Assembly: GCA_001637315.1 (NCBI GenBank)
Contig: LSZA01000010.1
Coordinates: 1-61,220, forward strand
Source of the DNA: Phormidium willei BDU 130791
GTDB lineage: Bacteria; Cyanobacteriota; Cyanobacteriia; Cyanobacteriales; Geitlerinemataceae
DNA length: 61,220 nt
Direction: 5' to 3'
The notes under the pieces were generated by a model. It made no database searches, had not been told where the DNA came from, and was given only the letters and a program-made list of their open reading frames with translations. Both the position numbers and the translations under genes were made by a program. Of the stretch, positions 18,780 to 27,805 are shown in pieces; the stretch's first letter is position 1; each line of letters opens with the position of its first letter.

Positions 18780-19496
18780 ATGGAAGACCGGTATCACCCT
18801 CGTGAAGCGCATCAGAACCCCGAACTTGAAAAAAAGCTCAGGGCGACACCTTTTTTTGCAGGTTTACCTGAACGGATGGTTGACGATGCCCTGGCTCATG
18901 TGGTAACGCGAACTCATCCCCCGAACCAGGTCATGCTTTTGGAAAATGACTGGGGAAGTTCGGTCTATTTCATTTTGGAAGGCTGGGCCAAAATCCGCAC
19001 CTATAACATTGACGGAAAAGAAGTCACTCTCAACATTCTCGGGAGTGGCGAAATTTTTGGTGAGATGGCGGCGTTGGATGAAGTCCCTCGCTCAACGGAT
19101 GTCATTACTCTGGCCCCAACTACCATTGGTAATATGCCGGCCCAGGATTTTGTCCACTTAGTGAAGACGGAACCCCTCGCAGGGATTCGTTTGGCTCAGT
19201 TGATGGGCCGTCGTCTGCGTCAGGTCAACCGCCGTTTACGCCTACGGGAGTCCGATAGTACCTCCCGCGTGGCTGATATTCTCCTCTTTTTGGCGGAAGG
19301 CCAGGGAACTCGGGATGAAACCGGCGGAATGGAAATCCCAAACCTCCCTCATCGTGAGTTGAGTAGTTTGAGTGGTTTGGCCCGAGAAACGGTGACGCGC
19401 GTGTTGAGTAAGTTGGAGAAGAAAGGGCTAATTTCACGCGATCGCGAGATGATTCGCATCCCTGATGTCTATGCCCTAGAACGAATGCTAACCTAG
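18780..19496 (+). CDS. Crp/Fnr-family transcription regulator
   Basis: 238 residues. The N-terminal cyclic-nucleotide-binding-like beta-roll (about 25-140) contains LLENDWGSSVYFILEGWAKI and GEIFGEMAALDEVPRSTDV. A long dimerisation helix follows (RLAQLMGRRLRQVNRRLRLRE), then a C-terminal winged helix with the recognition region LSSLSGLARETVTRVLSKLEKKGLI. The arginine normally binding cAMP phosphate could be the R of VPRSTDV, so cAMP binding is possible but not shown. This is a SyCRP-like regulator rather than NtcA, judged by sequence only. DUF2232 and CobT-like genes follow in the same direction. Confidence 0.9.
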   Translation: MEDRYHPREAHQNPELEKKLRATPFFAGLPERMVDDALAHVVTRTHPPNQVMLLENDWGSSVYFILEGWAKIRTYNIDGKEVTLNILGSGEIFGEMAALDEVPRSTDVITLAPTTIGNMPAQDFVHLVKTEPLAGIRLAQLMGRRLRQVNRRLRLRESDSTSRVADILLFLAEGQGTRDETGGMEIPNLPHRELSSLSGLARETVTRVLSKLEKKGLISRDREMIRIPDVYALERMLT

Positions 19497-19550
19497 TGAA
19501 TTAAGAGCGAGTTAAAACAGGCTCTAGGTAAGCCTCAACGGTCACTTTTT

Positions 19551-20210
19551 ATGCGTAAATCCAGACAGTCGCCGTTAGCGATGGTCGAAACGGCGTTTCT
19601 GGCCAGTACAGCGAGTTTAATTTGGCTGATTAACTACTATTTCCCCCTCGGGCCGCTGTTACGCATCTTCTTTCCGGTTCCCATGGCCCTCGTCTATTTA
19701 CGTTGGGGGAAACGAGCCTCTTGGATGTCGGCGTTCGTGTCGGGGTTGTTGCTGTCGGTGTTGATGGGACCGACGCGCAGCATCCTATTTATTGTCCCCT
19801 ATGGCTTACAGGGCGTACTGTTGGGCGTTCTCTGGAAGCGGCGAGCGGGTTGGGGAGTGGCGATCGCCCTGACGGGACTCTTAGGCGCGTTTGGAGTCTT
19901 TTTTAAGGTCTGGCTCGTCTCGATTCTCTTGGGAGAGGATTTATGGGTCTATTTCACGGTTCAGATGACACAACTGCTCAATTGGGGCTTTGAAAAGGTT
20001 GGTTGGTTGGTGCAACCAAGTTTAACCCTAGTGCAAGTGCTGTCCATTCTCGCCATTCTCATGAACAGTCTCGTCTACGCCTTTGTGGTTCACTTAGGGG
20101 CCTTGCTGCTCCTCGATCGCCTCGGAAACCCCATTCCCCGTCCACCTCAATGGATTCAAACTATCTTGGCCTTGGACTATGACGATGACTATGGCCGGGA
20201 CGACTCATAA
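19551..20210 (+). CDS. DUF2232 family membrane protein
   Basis: 219 residues with about six hydrophobic helices spread along the chain (first near 12-35, last near 165-190), a basic N-terminus (MRKSRQSPLAM) and an acidic tail (LDYDDDYGRDD). This matches the YybS/DUF2232 multi-pass family, whose function is not established. It lies 54 bases after the Crp-family gene and 25 bases before the CobT-like gene, so it is probably co-transcribed with them. Confidence 0.8.
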   Translation: MRKSRQSPLAMVETAFLASTASLIWLINYYFPLGPLLRIFFPVPMALVYLRWGKRASWMSAFVSGLLLSVLMGPTRSILFIVPYGLQGVLLGVLWKRRAGWGVAIALTGLLGAFGVFFKVWLVSILLGEDLWVYFTVQMTQLLNWGFEKVGWLVQPSLTLVQVLSILAILMNSLVYAFVVHLGALLLLDRLGNPIPRPPQWIQTILALDYDDDYGRDDS

Positions 20211-20235
20211 ATAACGAGGTCAATAACGAGGTAAT

Positions 20236-21366
20236 GTGGGCTGGGATTCATCATTAGTGCGAGTCTATACGGAAATCGCTCGCGGTCAGGCTTGGCTCGA
20301 TCGCTATCAGGGGACATCCCCCCTATTTAGCTGTGTCTTTGGCTTCACTGAGACGGGAACGCTCCCTGATATCTCGGCAGCGGGTCGCACCCCGGCCGAC
20401 CGTCGCAAAACGGCGTTAGCGGATGCAGAATATCTCCTCAGCGGTGGCACAACCCCTCCCCAGTATCCCCTCCCCCCGTTGACAGCCGGCGCTTCTCCAG
20501 CGGTGATTTCGCGGGCGGTGGTGTCCGGATTATCATTACCTCTCTATGTCTTTGATGCGGGGTTACCGGCTCCCATTCCTCAACCCTCACCCCTCCCTCC
20601 GTCAACGGTCGTTGCGTGTTTGAGTGACCGTCCGGCCCGTTGTTTAACCAGCGGGGCCGCCATGACCGAGTCTCAGGTGCAGGATCTCTTGGCGGCGGGG
20701 TTGGCCTGGGGCGATCGCCTTAGTGATCATTGTGATTACGCTATTTTGGGAGAATGTGTCGTAGGTGGGACAACGACGGCTTTAGCGGTGTTGTTGGCCT
20801 TGGGGTTTGCGGCCCAAGGTCAGGTCAATAGTAGTTATCCCCTGTGCAATCACCGCCGTAAGCAAGAGGTGGTGCAACAGGGGTTATGGCGTTGGCGAGA
20901 ACGAGGTGGTGATTCCCGTCCCCTGGCGGTTGTCGAGGCGTTAGGAGACCCCATGCAGGTGGTGGTGGCGGGTTTGGCGTTGGCGTTGAGTCGCCGCTGT
21001 GGTGTGTTGTTGGCGGGTGGGACGCAAATGCTGGCGGTGTATGCTCTGTTACGGGCGATCGCTCAGGACATCGGCTATCCTTGGCAACCGGAGCAGATTG
21101 TGGTCGGAACGACCCGCTGGGTCGCTGAAGACCTCAGCGGTCAAACCGTTGCCTTAGCCAAAATGTTAGGGGATGTGCCGTTGTTGGCGACTCAGTTAAC
21201 CTTCCATCAGGCTCGCTTTCCTCAGTTACGAGCCTATGAAGCGGGGTACGTGAAGGAAGGAGTGGGAGCCGGTGGTTGTGCGATCGCGGCCAGTTTACAA
21301 GGATGGACGGCCCCATCTCTTTTGGCAGCTATTGAAACCGGCTTATCCAAGTTAATTGAGAGATAA
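20236..21366 (+). CDS. CobT-like nicotinate-nucleotide-dependent phosphoribosyltransferase
   Basis: 376 residues from a GTG start. It resembles the cyanobacterial/archaeal CobT-related family, with CVFGFTETGTLPDISAAGRTP near the N-terminus, YAILGECVVGGTTTALAVLLALG in the middle and GVLLAGGTQMLAVYALL and YVKEGVGAGGCAIAA near the end. Such enzymes activate lower-ligand bases for cobamide assembly. In cyanobacteria, which make pseudocobalamin, the exact base is uncertain. The ATG at 20234 is out of frame, so GTG is used. Confidence 0.82.
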   Translation: MGWDSSLVRVYTEIARGQAWLDRYQGTSPLFSCVFGFTETGTLPDISAAGRTPADRRKTALADAEYLLSGGTTPPQYPLPPLTAGASPAVISRAVVSGLSLPLYVFDAGLPAPIPQPSPLPPSTVVACLSDRPARCLTSGAAMTESQVQDLLAAGLAWGDRLSDHCDYAILGECVVGGTTTALAVLLALGFAAQGQVNSSYPLCNHRRKQEVVQQGLWRWRERGGDSRPLAVVEALGDPMQVVVAGLALALSRRCGVLLAGGTQMLAVYALLRAIAQDIGYPWQPEQIVVGTTRWVAEDLSGQTVALAKMLGDVPLLATQLTFHQARFPQLRAYEAGYVKEGVGAGGCAIAASLQGWTAPSLLAAIETGLSKLIER

Positions 21367-21432
21367 CGCTTGCTAACTCTCAAATAGTATCAGATCCCCC
21401 CAAATCAGATGGATTCAGAGGTTAGGATGAGC

Positions 21433-21846
21433 TTATCGTCGTCGATCTGAGATCAGGTGATGATTGCGTTGAGCAAAGTCAGTCCGCGATAGCAGTTGTT
21501 CTTCTAAGGCCGCAATCCGATTGTAGGCGGCGGTCAGTTGCGCGGTTAATCGCTGAATTTGCAGTTCGGGGGCGATATTCGTTTCAGAACTGGCTTGAGT
21601 CGAACTAGAATGAGAGTCGTCTCCAAGGACATCTTTATGGCGCATAAAATCTCCCCAATCGTCCACAGTATCGGCGATTAGCAGGTTATCCTCGGCTGAC
21701 TCTCCACGGAGTCCCGGCTCGGGGTGAGGTTGAGAGTCGTGGCTTGAAAGAACTTGGGATAGTTTCAGGTTCAGACGCTCAATGGTCTCGTAGAGTCCAT
21801 CGACTTTTGTGTTTAGGGCTAATATTTGATGTTGAACGGGATCCAT
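21433..21846 (-). CDS. Small coiled-coil protein of unknown function
   Basis: 137 residues. Two coiled-coil stretches are visible, at about 5-35 (ILALNTKVDGLYETIERLNLKL) and about 98-120 (RLTAQLTAAYNRIAALEEQL). They flank a polar, Ser/Asp-rich linker. There is no membrane segment or catalytic motif. The next upstream 400 bases contain no gene. Confidence 0.6.
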   Translation of the reverse strand: MDPVQHQILALNTKVDGLYETIERLNLKLSQVLSSHDSQPHPEPGLRGESAEDNLLIADTVDDWGDFMRHKDVLGDDSHSSSTQASSETNIAPELQIQRLTAQLTAAYNRIAALEEQLLSRTDFAQRNHHLISDRRR

Positions 21847-22251
21847 AGCTTGATATCTCGACAGTTCACAGGTTGTTCTTCATTTATAGTAGTCAGGAAT
21901 TGGGGAAATCCTAATTTACTTTTAGTTTATTTAACTTTTACAAAAAAGCGTCCGGCTAAGTACCGTTTTAGGTTGCCTTTGTAAAGCTTGTGTAACGTTA
22001 GCTTAATTTTGGTATTGATTGGCGATCGCCCTTTGAAGAGCCGGTTTCAGAGGTCTTTCAATTCTATGGGGACTGCATCCCGTTTTATGTTTCCTAAAAA
22101 TTGCTCATAGAGCCATGATGAGACTCACTATCAATATCTATTTCCAAAAGAGGAGGGAACTGACGCTAAAGATGACCCCAGTCCCCCACGGAGAAGGGGT
22201 TTGACGGAGATTCACCTCAAGGACAGGTCAAGGAAACGCTATGCTTAAGAG
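21847..22251. other. Non-coding region, no recognised feature
   Basis: 405 bases. The first part (21880-22020) is AT-rich with T runs, and a GCGATCGC site lies at 22022-22029. No coding frame, tRNA or long inverted repeat is apparent. A purine-rich AAGAGG stretch just before 22252 serves as ribosome site for the next gene. Confidence 0.4.
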
Positions 22252-23421
22252 GTGCAATCGAATTATCTCAAAGCTACTTTGTCTGTTAGTCGCCGTTCTC
22301 TCCTAACCGGTGCGATCGCCCTAGGAGTCGCCCAACTGCTTACGGGATGTCAACCCTCCCCAGACCGACGCCTGGTGGTGAAATTCCTCCGCGATGCTGT
22401 TCCCGCCCCGATGCTGGGAGAATTTCGCCGTGTTTTAGATGAACGGGCGAGTTTAGATTTCTCGGCTGAACCCCAGTTAGCGGATCTGTTTCAAGGGTTG
22501 GTACGATGGCATCAAACCCAGGAGGACCGCCACGACGATACAGGCTGGCTTCCTTGGCAGCGATCGCCCCAAATTCCCCATTTGAGCCTACTGGGTCACA
22601 GTTGGCTACCGAAAGCCATTGAGACCCAATTGATTCAACCCCTAGAGGCTGAATCTTGGCAAAATTGGGCGAGTCTACCGGAGAATCCCATCAATTGGCG
22701 TGAACTTCCCCGTCGCGGCGATCGCCTCTGGGGCGCTCCCTATCGTTGGGGAACCACCGTCATCGTCTATCGCAAGGATAAGTTCGCTCAACTCGGCTGG
22801 ACTCCCCAAGATTGGTCAGATTTGTGGCGCGAGGAGGTACGGGGACGAGTGGCCCTATTGGACAGTCCCCGAGAGGTGATTGGCTTAACGCTCAAGACAT
22901 TGGGCTATTCCTACAATCATGATCGTCCCCAAGACGTACCAGAATTACTCAACGAACTCCAGGCCCTTCAGAAGCAAGCCCTGTTGTATTCATCAACCGC
23001 CTATCAGCAACCGTTACTACGCGGTGATGTCTGGGTAGCGATCGGTTCATCGCGAGATATCTTAGGGATTCCCCAATATGGGCAACAACTAGAGGCGGTG
23101 GTTCCCCAGTCGGGGACAGCCTTATGGGCCGATTACTGGGTGCGGCCAGCGGATGTGGCGGCCCATGAGTTGAGCGATCGCTGGATTGACTTTTGTTGGC
23201 AACCCCGCATCGCCCAACAGCTTTCCCTCTTAGCCTTCGCCACCTCTCCCCAAGTCCTCGGAACTCCCCGCCAGAATCTCCCTGAGTCTCTCCGCCGTAA
23301 TGGGGTCTTACTGCCCGACGGCGATCGGCTTCAACGCAGTGAGTTTATCGAGTTGGACTTAGGAGAGGCCAGTTTAAGTCAATATCGGCAAATCTGGCAG
23401 CAGCTACGACAGGGAAAATAG
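22252..23421 (+). CDS. Extracellular solute-binding lipoprotein (polyamine/iron type)
   Basis: 389 residues from a GTG. The N-terminus combines a twin-arginine-like motif (SRRSLLTG) with a lipobox LLTGC at about residue 33, so it is probably exported and lipid-anchored. The body has a periplasmic-binding-protein type 2 pattern: RLWGAPYRWGTTVIVYRKDKFAQLGW, VALLDSPREVIGLTLKTLG and LWADYWVRPADVAA, as in PotD/spermidine-like binding proteins. No permease or ATPase gene is adjacent, so any transporter partner is elsewhere. Ligand unknown. Confidence 0.85.
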   Translation: MQSNYLKATLSVSRRSLLTGAIALGVAQLLTGCQPSPDRRLVVKFLRDAVPAPMLGEFRRVLDERASLDFSAEPQLADLFQGLVRWHQTQEDRHDDTGWLPWQRSPQIPHLSLLGHSWLPKAIETQLIQPLEAESWQNWASLPENPINWRELPRRGDRLWGAPYRWGTTVIVYRKDKFAQLGWTPQDWSDLWREEVRGRVALLDSPREVIGLTLKTLGYSYNHDRPQDVPELLNELQALQKQALLYSSTAYQQPLLRGDVWVAIGSSRDILGIPQYGQQLEAVVPQSGTALWADYWVRPADVAAHELSDRWIDFCWQPRIAQQLSLLAFATSPQVLGTPRQNLPESLRRNGVLLPDGDRLQRSEFIELDLGEASLSQYRQIWQQLRQGK

Positions 23422-23423
23422 GC

Positions 23424-23541
23424 AAGAGGCATGACCCACCCCTAACTCCTCCCAAGAGGGGATGGCAAGAGGCAAGAGGCAAGCTGTTCCCTGTTCCGGT
23501 GTTCCCTGTTCCCTGTTCCCGATTCCCGATTCCCTGTTCCC
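23424..23541. repeat. Composite interspersed repeat between binding protein and cytochrome genes
   Basis: Contains the ACCCACCCCTAACTCCTCCCAAGAGGGGAT palindromic element in part (23429-23465), followed by heptamer-type TTCCCTG / TTCCCGA arrays to about 23540. It separates two convergent genes. Confidence 0.8.
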
Positions 23542-23543
23542 TC

Positions 23544-23942
23544 CTAAAGCGTCTCCAGATACGCCAACAAATCCGACATCGTTTGCGGACTCGGTTGAAA
23601 CTGGGGCATGGGGGGAGTATCGCCACCGATGACTTGTTGGATTAGACTGGCGCGGGATTTGTGGGCCGAGATATCTTGGAGACTCGGGCCAACCAAACCA
23701 TTGCCGCCATCGCCATGACAGCCCGAACAATTCATCTGAAAAATGGCGTAGCCTTGGCGGGGGTTGCCTTCAATGGCTAAAACTTCCTGAATGTAGGGAT
23801 CTGAAGTTTGCCACTGGTGCAACACAAATACAGATAAGCCAATCGCCAACAACCCCACCAACGTACAGACGGAGAGGTGCTGAATCAGGCGATCGATATC
23901 GATCTCGAGGGCTGGCGTTTTCAAAAGCGTTCGGTTGGGCAA
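23544..23942 (-). CDS. cytM: Membrane-anchored cytochrome c, CytM type
   Basis: 132 residues. One N-terminal membrane helix (about 28-47) is followed by DPYIQEVLAIEGNPRQGYAIFQMNCSGCHGDGGNG with the CxxCH haem site, VGPSLQDIS and the axial-Met region PPMPQFQPSP. The domain is about 85 residues. Length, membrane anchor and the DPY..EVLA..G leader match cyanobacterial cytochrome cM as I recall it. CytM is linked to suppression of respiration/photosynthetic electron flow in some conditions. It is divergent from petG across 212 bases. Confidence 0.75.
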   Translation of the reverse strand: MPNRTLLKTPALEIDIDRLIQHLSVCTLVGLLAIGLSVFVLHQWQTSDPYIQEVLAIEGNPRQGYAIFQMNCSGCHGDGGNGLVGPSLQDISAHKSRASLIQQVIGGDTPPMPQFQPSPQTMSDLLAYLETL

Positions 23943-24154
23943 ACTCGGGCGGGTTTATATAAATATACCAATCTTCTTCAATCTTAAAGGACAGGATTGA
24001 GAAAATCCAAGGGCTTAAGGGAATTTTTAACCAAGGGAGAGGCGGCCGGGGTCTAGCCAGATGGAGACTCCGTTAGGGCGATCGCCCCAGAAGCCCGTAC
24101 AATGGTAAACCAGAGCAAACTTAACATCTTTTACATTACGAGGAGAATAGACTC

Positions 24155-24271
24155 ATGGTAGAACCCTTACTGGCTGGTATCGTTCTGGGTTTGGTCCCCA
24201 TCACCTTGGCTGGCCTGTTTGTCGCCGCTTATCTTCAATACCGTCGCGGCAATGCTCTCACGGAGGAATAA
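24155..24271 (+). CDS. petG: Cytochrome b6-f complex subunit 5 (PetG)
   Basis: 38 residues read directly from 24155: [18 protein letters not shown], then [15 protein letters not shown] and a short ALTEE tail. This is the single-helix PetG subunit that stabilises the cytochrome b6-f complex in thylakoids. The ribosome site AGGAG lies 9-13 bases before the ATG. An Ala replaces the residue commonly found as Cys at position 7, which is tolerable variation. Confidence 0.97.
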   Translation: MVEPLLAGIVLGLVPITLAGLFVAAYLQYRRGNALTEE

Positions 24272-24426
24272 CTCCTGAGTTGACGGTCAGTTTATTTAAT
24301 AATAGACACTTAAAAATAGGCATTGAATATTTTAAACATCCCTTTGGGTCTAGTTTTCACCAATAATCAATGTCTTATAGTGTCCGTCTAGTGATGCCAA
24401 CCTTAGCTGGGGAGCTGAGTGAAAAA

Positions 24427-24451
24427 AACCACCCGATTTTTGCGGGTGGTT
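24427..24451 (-). terminator. Intrinsic terminator of the ccmM-like gene
   Basis: A 9-base perfect stem (AACCACCCG / CGGGTGGTT) with a 7-base loop. On the minus strand it is followed by a run of T (24422-24428 on the + strand is A-rich). It lies 50 bases past the ccmM-like stop codon. Confidence 0.75.
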
Positions 24452-24501
24452 GCTCCCAACTGGGTTGGCTTAACTGGGCGTTATCTTAACTGGGCGTTGT
24501 C

Positions 24502-25419
24502 TTAACTGGGCCGTTGAATCACTAACTCGAACAGCCGCTTTTTCTCTCGCGGTTCAATCCCGAGTAAGCGAACATAATCCCCAGAATGCTGCCGTAGATA
24601 GGCTTGGATGGAATTAATTAGCTCATATTCGGCTTGATTCTCAAAGGTGGGTCCGACTTTCCAAGAATTGGCACGATAACGGCGGCGATCGGCATATTCC
24701 AAACCGAGATGATTCCCCTGAGCCAGTTGCGCCCGAATTTGGGTTAAAACGGGGCCGTTTAAACCCGAGGGGGGTTGAGAACCATTCCCAGAACGACCGC
24801 GAGATCCCATAGCTGTTAAACAAGCAGCATCCTCGGCGCAGTGATATCCTGCCAGCAGATCCTGATTGACTTGCACCACATGTTCAGAAAAATGGCGATC
24901 AGAATCGTTCGCATCGGGAAGACGTTCGGCGGCTTGGGGCGTGGTAATGACGGCTCCCGAGGGAATATATTTACCTGGGGGAATTTCCACATCTTGGATT
25001 AAGGCGTGCATCATGACAATGCAGCCATCCCCGAGTTTGGCGTTGAACACCGTCGAACGGAAGCCGACAAAGCCGTCATCGCCCACATAGGCTGGTCCGT
25101 GAATCAGGGCCATATGGGTAATGCAGGTATTTCTGCCAATCCAAACAGAGTAGAGTTCTCCATCATCTCCGGTCACTCGTCCTTCTTCGAGGCCATGGAT
25201 AACCACGCCATCTTGAATGTTGGTGTTGGCACCAATGTGGAAGGGTGAGCCTTCATCGGCACGAATTGAGGTTCCTGGGGCAATGAGAACGTTCGCTTCT
25301 AGGCGGACATCTCCAATGAGGGTGGCGCGGGGGTGAACATAGTCAGAATTATGGATTTGGGGTGCTTCTAGGTCTTGATCCCAGGGGGTTGGGGGATTGG
25401 CTTGATGTCGAAACGGCAT
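24502..25419 (-). CDS. ccmM: Short CcmM: gamma-carbonic anhydrase domain with one RuBisCO small-subunit-like domain
   Basis: 305 residues. Residues 1-200 are a left-handed beta-helix very like Ccm[41 protein letters not shown] and [11 protein letters not shown]. The metal-ligand histidines and the two cysteines of [10 protein letters not shown], which form the redox disulfide in CcmM, are present. After a short Gly/Ser linker comes a single SSU-like domain ([41 protein letters not shown]). Canonical beta-carboxysome CcmM carries three to five such domains, so this one is short. The SSU-like domain lacks the usual cysteine after SW. No ccmK/L/N/O gene is adjacent. It may be the only CcmM or a paralogue. 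Confidence 0.9.
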   Translation of the reverse strand: MPFRHQANPPTPWDQDLEAPQIHNSDYVHPRATLIGDVRLEANVLIAPGTSIRADEGSPFHIGANTNIQDGVVIHGLEEGRVTGDDGELYSVWIGRNTCITHMALIHGPAYVGDDGFVGFRSTVFNAKLGDGCIVMMHALIQDVEIPPGKYIPSGAVITTPQAAERLPDANDSDRHFSEHVVQVNQDLLAGYHCAEDAACLTAMGSRGRSGNGSQPPSGLNGPVLTQIRAQLAQGNHLGLEYADRRRYRANSWKVGPTFENQAEYELINSIQAYLRQHSGDYVRLLGIEPREKKRLFELVIQRPS

Positions 25420-25520
25420 GAGATAGAACTGATAGATTCTCGTGGATGGGGGTCGCTGGTCTTGGGGCTATTCTACTGGAATGAGAATCATTATCTCATG
25501 ATTGGGGAGGTAAGAGGCAG

Positions 25521-25575
25521 CATAACCCACCCCTAACCCCTCCCACCGAGGGGATTGCAGTAGGCAATAGGCTAG
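25521..25575. repeat. Interspersed palindromic repeat copy
   Basis: CATAACCCACCCCTAACCCC then TCCCACCGAGGGGAT, a copy of the element also at 6287-6338 and 26225-26275, followed by a short GCAGTAGGCAATAGGC repeat. It lies between the ccmM-like and rsmD genes. Confidence 0.75.
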
Positions 25576-25603
25576 TGGGGAAACCCTTATGGCTAAGAGC
25601 GTC

Positions 25604-26152
25604 TTAGGTCTGATGGCTCGTATAGAAACGAAGTAGAGTGTTGCCGTAGGGTTTTTCTCGTATTAGTTCTAGGCTGGTGGGAGTTTTGGGGGCGGGCCGT
25701 TGGCGATCGCACTCAACGGCCATCTCTCCCTCGGGACTGAGAAGTTGCAGTTGGGCGATCGCCTCTAAAACCGGTTCATAGAGATCACTAGCATAGGGGG
25801 GATCGAAGTAAATGCGGTCAAAGACTTGTCCACCCAATTGGGGAAGCCGCTTCAGCACATCTCCCCGTAGCACCTGGAACTGTTGCTGGGGTTTTGCCAC
25901 CTGTTGCCAATTTTGCTGAATCACGCCACAGGCCTTGCCCCATTGGTCAATTCCCAGCACCTGAGAGGCCCCGCGTGATAGGGCTTCCGCTCCCATGGCC
26001 CCACTTCCAGCACAGAGATCTAACCAACGACAGCCCTCAATCTCCCCTAGCCAGATATTAAACAGCGCCTCACGAACCCGCGCTGGAGTCGGGCGAGTCG
26101 CCTCTCCAGAGAGAGTTTTCAGGGAACGATTACCGTGGATTCGCAGGCTCAT
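25604..26152 (-). CDS. rsmD: 16S rRNA (guanine966-N2)-methyltransferase RsmD
   Basis: 182 residues, the usual size. TRPTPARVREALFNIW at the N-terminus, SAM motif WLDLCAGSGAMGAEALSRGA and the base-binding catalytic YFDPPYASDLY are all family hallmarks. It methylates G966 of 16S rRNA during 30S assembly. A heptamer repeat array lies directly upstream of its start. Confidence 0.93.
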   Translation of the reverse strand: MSLRIHGNRSLKTLSGEATRPTPARVREALFNIWLGEIEGCRWLDLCAGSGAMGAEALSRGASQVLGIDQWGKACGVIQQNWQQVAKPQQQFQVLRGDVLKRLPQLGGQVFDRIYFDPPYASDLYEPVLEAIAQLQLLSPEGEMAVECDRQRPAPKTPTSLELIREKPYGNTLLRFYTSHQT

Positions 26153-26275
26153 GGAAGGGAACAGGGAACAGGGAACGGGGAATAGGCAGTAAGTAGGGTA
26201 GGGTGTGTTCCGGCTTGCAATAGTGGGGGCGAAAAATCCCCTCCTGGGAGGGGTTAGGGGTGGGTTATGCCCCTA
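26153..26275. repeat. Heptamer array plus palindromic element upstream of rsmD
   Basis: 26155-26190 holds GGGAACA units. 26225-26275 is an inverted-orientation copy of the 51-base palindromic element found at 6287-6338, sharing the TAGGGGC/GCCCCTA ends in reverse. It lies between rsmD and the 3' end of hisH. Confidence 0.8.
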
Positions 26276-26300
26276 CTTGCCGGAACGCACCGCTCGTCGG

Positions 26301-26945
26301 TTAAACCGCAGCGACAGAGATAGCTTTTTCGGCGAGATGGACGAAATTGGAGAGGAGTTGTAGGCCAGCGGTGGAGGATTTCTCGGGGTGGAATTGCACC
26401 GCCATGAGATTGTCGCGGGCGATCGCCGCCGTAACCGCTTGACTTCCATGAGTGACGGTAGCGGCTTTGAGGCTGGGATCGGTGGGATCGACGTAGTAGG
26501 AGTGAACGAAATACATCCAGGCGGGATTGGGGAGATTTTCCCAGAGGGGAATCCCGGTTTGTTGGAAGTCGAGGGCGTTCCAACCCATGTGGGGAATGGT
26601 GATACCCGGTTCGTGACGGAAGCGGCGCACGACTCCAGGGAGAATGCCTAATCCCGGTTGTTGTCCTTCTTCTGAACGTTCAAAGAGGATTTGTAGGCCC
26701 AGACAGATGCCGAGAAAGGGTTTTCCTTGGGCGATCGCCATTTGGATAGGTTCGACGAGATGGCGCGATCGTAGATGTTCCACCGCCGGATCGAAGGAAC
26801 CGACGCCGGGTAAGACGACGGCCTGGGCTTGGGCGATAACCTCCGGGGAATCGGTAATGATGGGGGTTGCCCCGGCCTTCTCCAATCCCTTACAGGCGGA
26901 GTGGAGGTTACCCATATCGTAATCGACCACTGCGATCTCAACCAT
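26301..26945 (-). CDS. hisH: Imidazole glycerol phosphate synthase subunit HisH
   Basis: 214 residues. This is a class I glutamine amidotransferase that supplies ammonia to HisF in histidine synthesis. The nucleophile Cys is in FLGICLGLQILFE, the oxyanion region is VVLPGVGSFDPAVEHL, and the catalytic His-Glu pair is in AVQFHPEKSS. The start VEIAVVDYDMGNLHSA is standard. HisF is not in the window; hisB lies 5.3 kb away on the other strand, across an accessory island. Confidence 0.96.
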   Translation of the reverse strand: MVEIAVVDYDMGNLHSACKGLEKAGATPIITDSPEVIAQAQAVVLPGVGSFDPAVEHLRSRHLVEPIQMAIAQGKPFLGICLGLQILFERSEEGQQPGLGILPGVVRRFRHEPGITIPHMGWNALDFQQTGIPLWENLPNPAWMYFVHSYYVDPTDPSLKAATVTHGSQAVTAAIARDNLMAVQFHPEKSSTAGLQLLSNFVHLAEKAISVAAV

Positions 26946-26975
26946 AATTGTCTCGTGACTCTTTAACTGGGGGAC

Positions 26976-27053
26976 CCTCTTGATTATCTCATCTTAGGGG
27001 CGATCGCCCACCGCCGACATCTGCCGCGCCCCGAAAATTCCCTCAGCGTCGTG
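26976..27053 (-). pseudogene. Duplicated 3' end of the VOC gene
   Basis: Aligns with 27928-28005, which covers the last ~21 codons and 3' flank of the VOC gene. A 35-base core (26998-27032) is identical to 27951-27985, with scattered differences and one 1-base gap outside. It has no start or remaining body. Together with the intact copy it brackets the PIN toxin-antitoxin pair as direct repeats. Confidence 0.8.
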
Positions 27054-27098
27054 ATTAGGGGTCTCATGTCTGTATCCCCGTTTGAACAGGGCAGAACT

Positions 27099-27548
27099 CT
27101 AGGCATCCTTTATGATGTCATCCAAGATGACAACAGGAAAATCGAGGAGACTACGTAGCTTCTTATCATTCGTCACAAATTGGCAACAATCCCATAACTT
27201 GGCTGTCGCAAGATGGATGGCATCAGGCGTTCTCAGAGAAGAAACCCTTGCCCGTAATTGAGCCGCTTCTTTTAAAATTGGAGAAGTGACTGGAGCCAAT
27301 TGAATTCCAGGGCTACTAAGCAAAGCTTCATAAGAATCCATCAATATGGTATTTTTCTGACGTAAGGGGACAACTAAAATTTCTGTCCAAATCAGCTCAC
27401 TGCAAACAATTGTGACATTTTGGGATTCCACCTGATTCCATAGATTAGCTAAAAGCCCCTGATAGCCGGCTGCTTGTTCAACAGCATAGATAAAAACAAC
27501 GGTATCTAAATAAATTCTGCTGAAGGGTGATAAGTTTAGCCGTCCCAC
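27099..27548 (-). CDS. PIN-domain toxin (VapC family)
   Basis: 149 residues from a GTG at 27548. PIN acidic residues are visible: Asp in RIYLDTVVFIYAVE, Glu in CSELIWTEIL, Asp in LRTPDAIHLATA and Asp in FVTNDKKLRSL. All four expected carboxylates are present, so the RNase should be active. It overlaps the upstream antitoxin by 13 bases, showing translational coupling. The module is flanked by the VOC 3'-end duplication. Confidence 0.9.
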   Translation of the reverse strand: MGRLNLSPFSRIYLDTVVFIYAVEQAAGYQGLLANLWNQVESQNVTIVCSELIWTEILVVPLRQKNTILMDSYEALLSSPGIQLAPVTSPILKEAAQLRARVSSLRTPDAIHLATAKLWDCCQFVTNDKKLRSLLDFPVVILDDIIKDA

Positions 27549-27805
27549 GAGTCACGCTCAATTTCGAGATCTTGGTTGATTTGTTCTACTGTTCTACCTC
27601 CTGGATTTTGCTGATGAATTTGGGCTAAAACCTCCTGAATTGATGGATGTTTGATTGGTGGTGACTGATGTGGAAACAGGACAATCACTTCTACTTGGTC
27701 ATGGATTAAATCAAGTTGGGCTTCAGGGGGTAACTGAATTTCGAGCCGATTGCCCTCTAGGACTTTGGCTTCAAACCTGAGGGCAGATTGATGAGTGGGT
27801 TTCAT
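27536..27805 (-). CDS. Antitoxin partner of the PIN toxin
   Basis: 89 residues. The N-terminal part (ALRFEAKVLEGNRLEIQLPPEAQL) looks like a small beta-rich AbrB/VapB-type DNA-binding domain. The C-terminal half (VLAQIHQQNPGGRTVEQINQDLEIERDSWDG) is a toxin-binding tail. It precedes and overlaps the toxin gene, the usual order for autoregulated vapBC. Confidence 0.82.
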   Translation of the reverse strand: MKPTHQSALRFEAKVLEGNRLEIQLPPEAQLDLIHDQVEVIVLFPHQSPPIKHPSIQEVLAQIHQQNPGGRTVEQINQDLEIERDSWDG

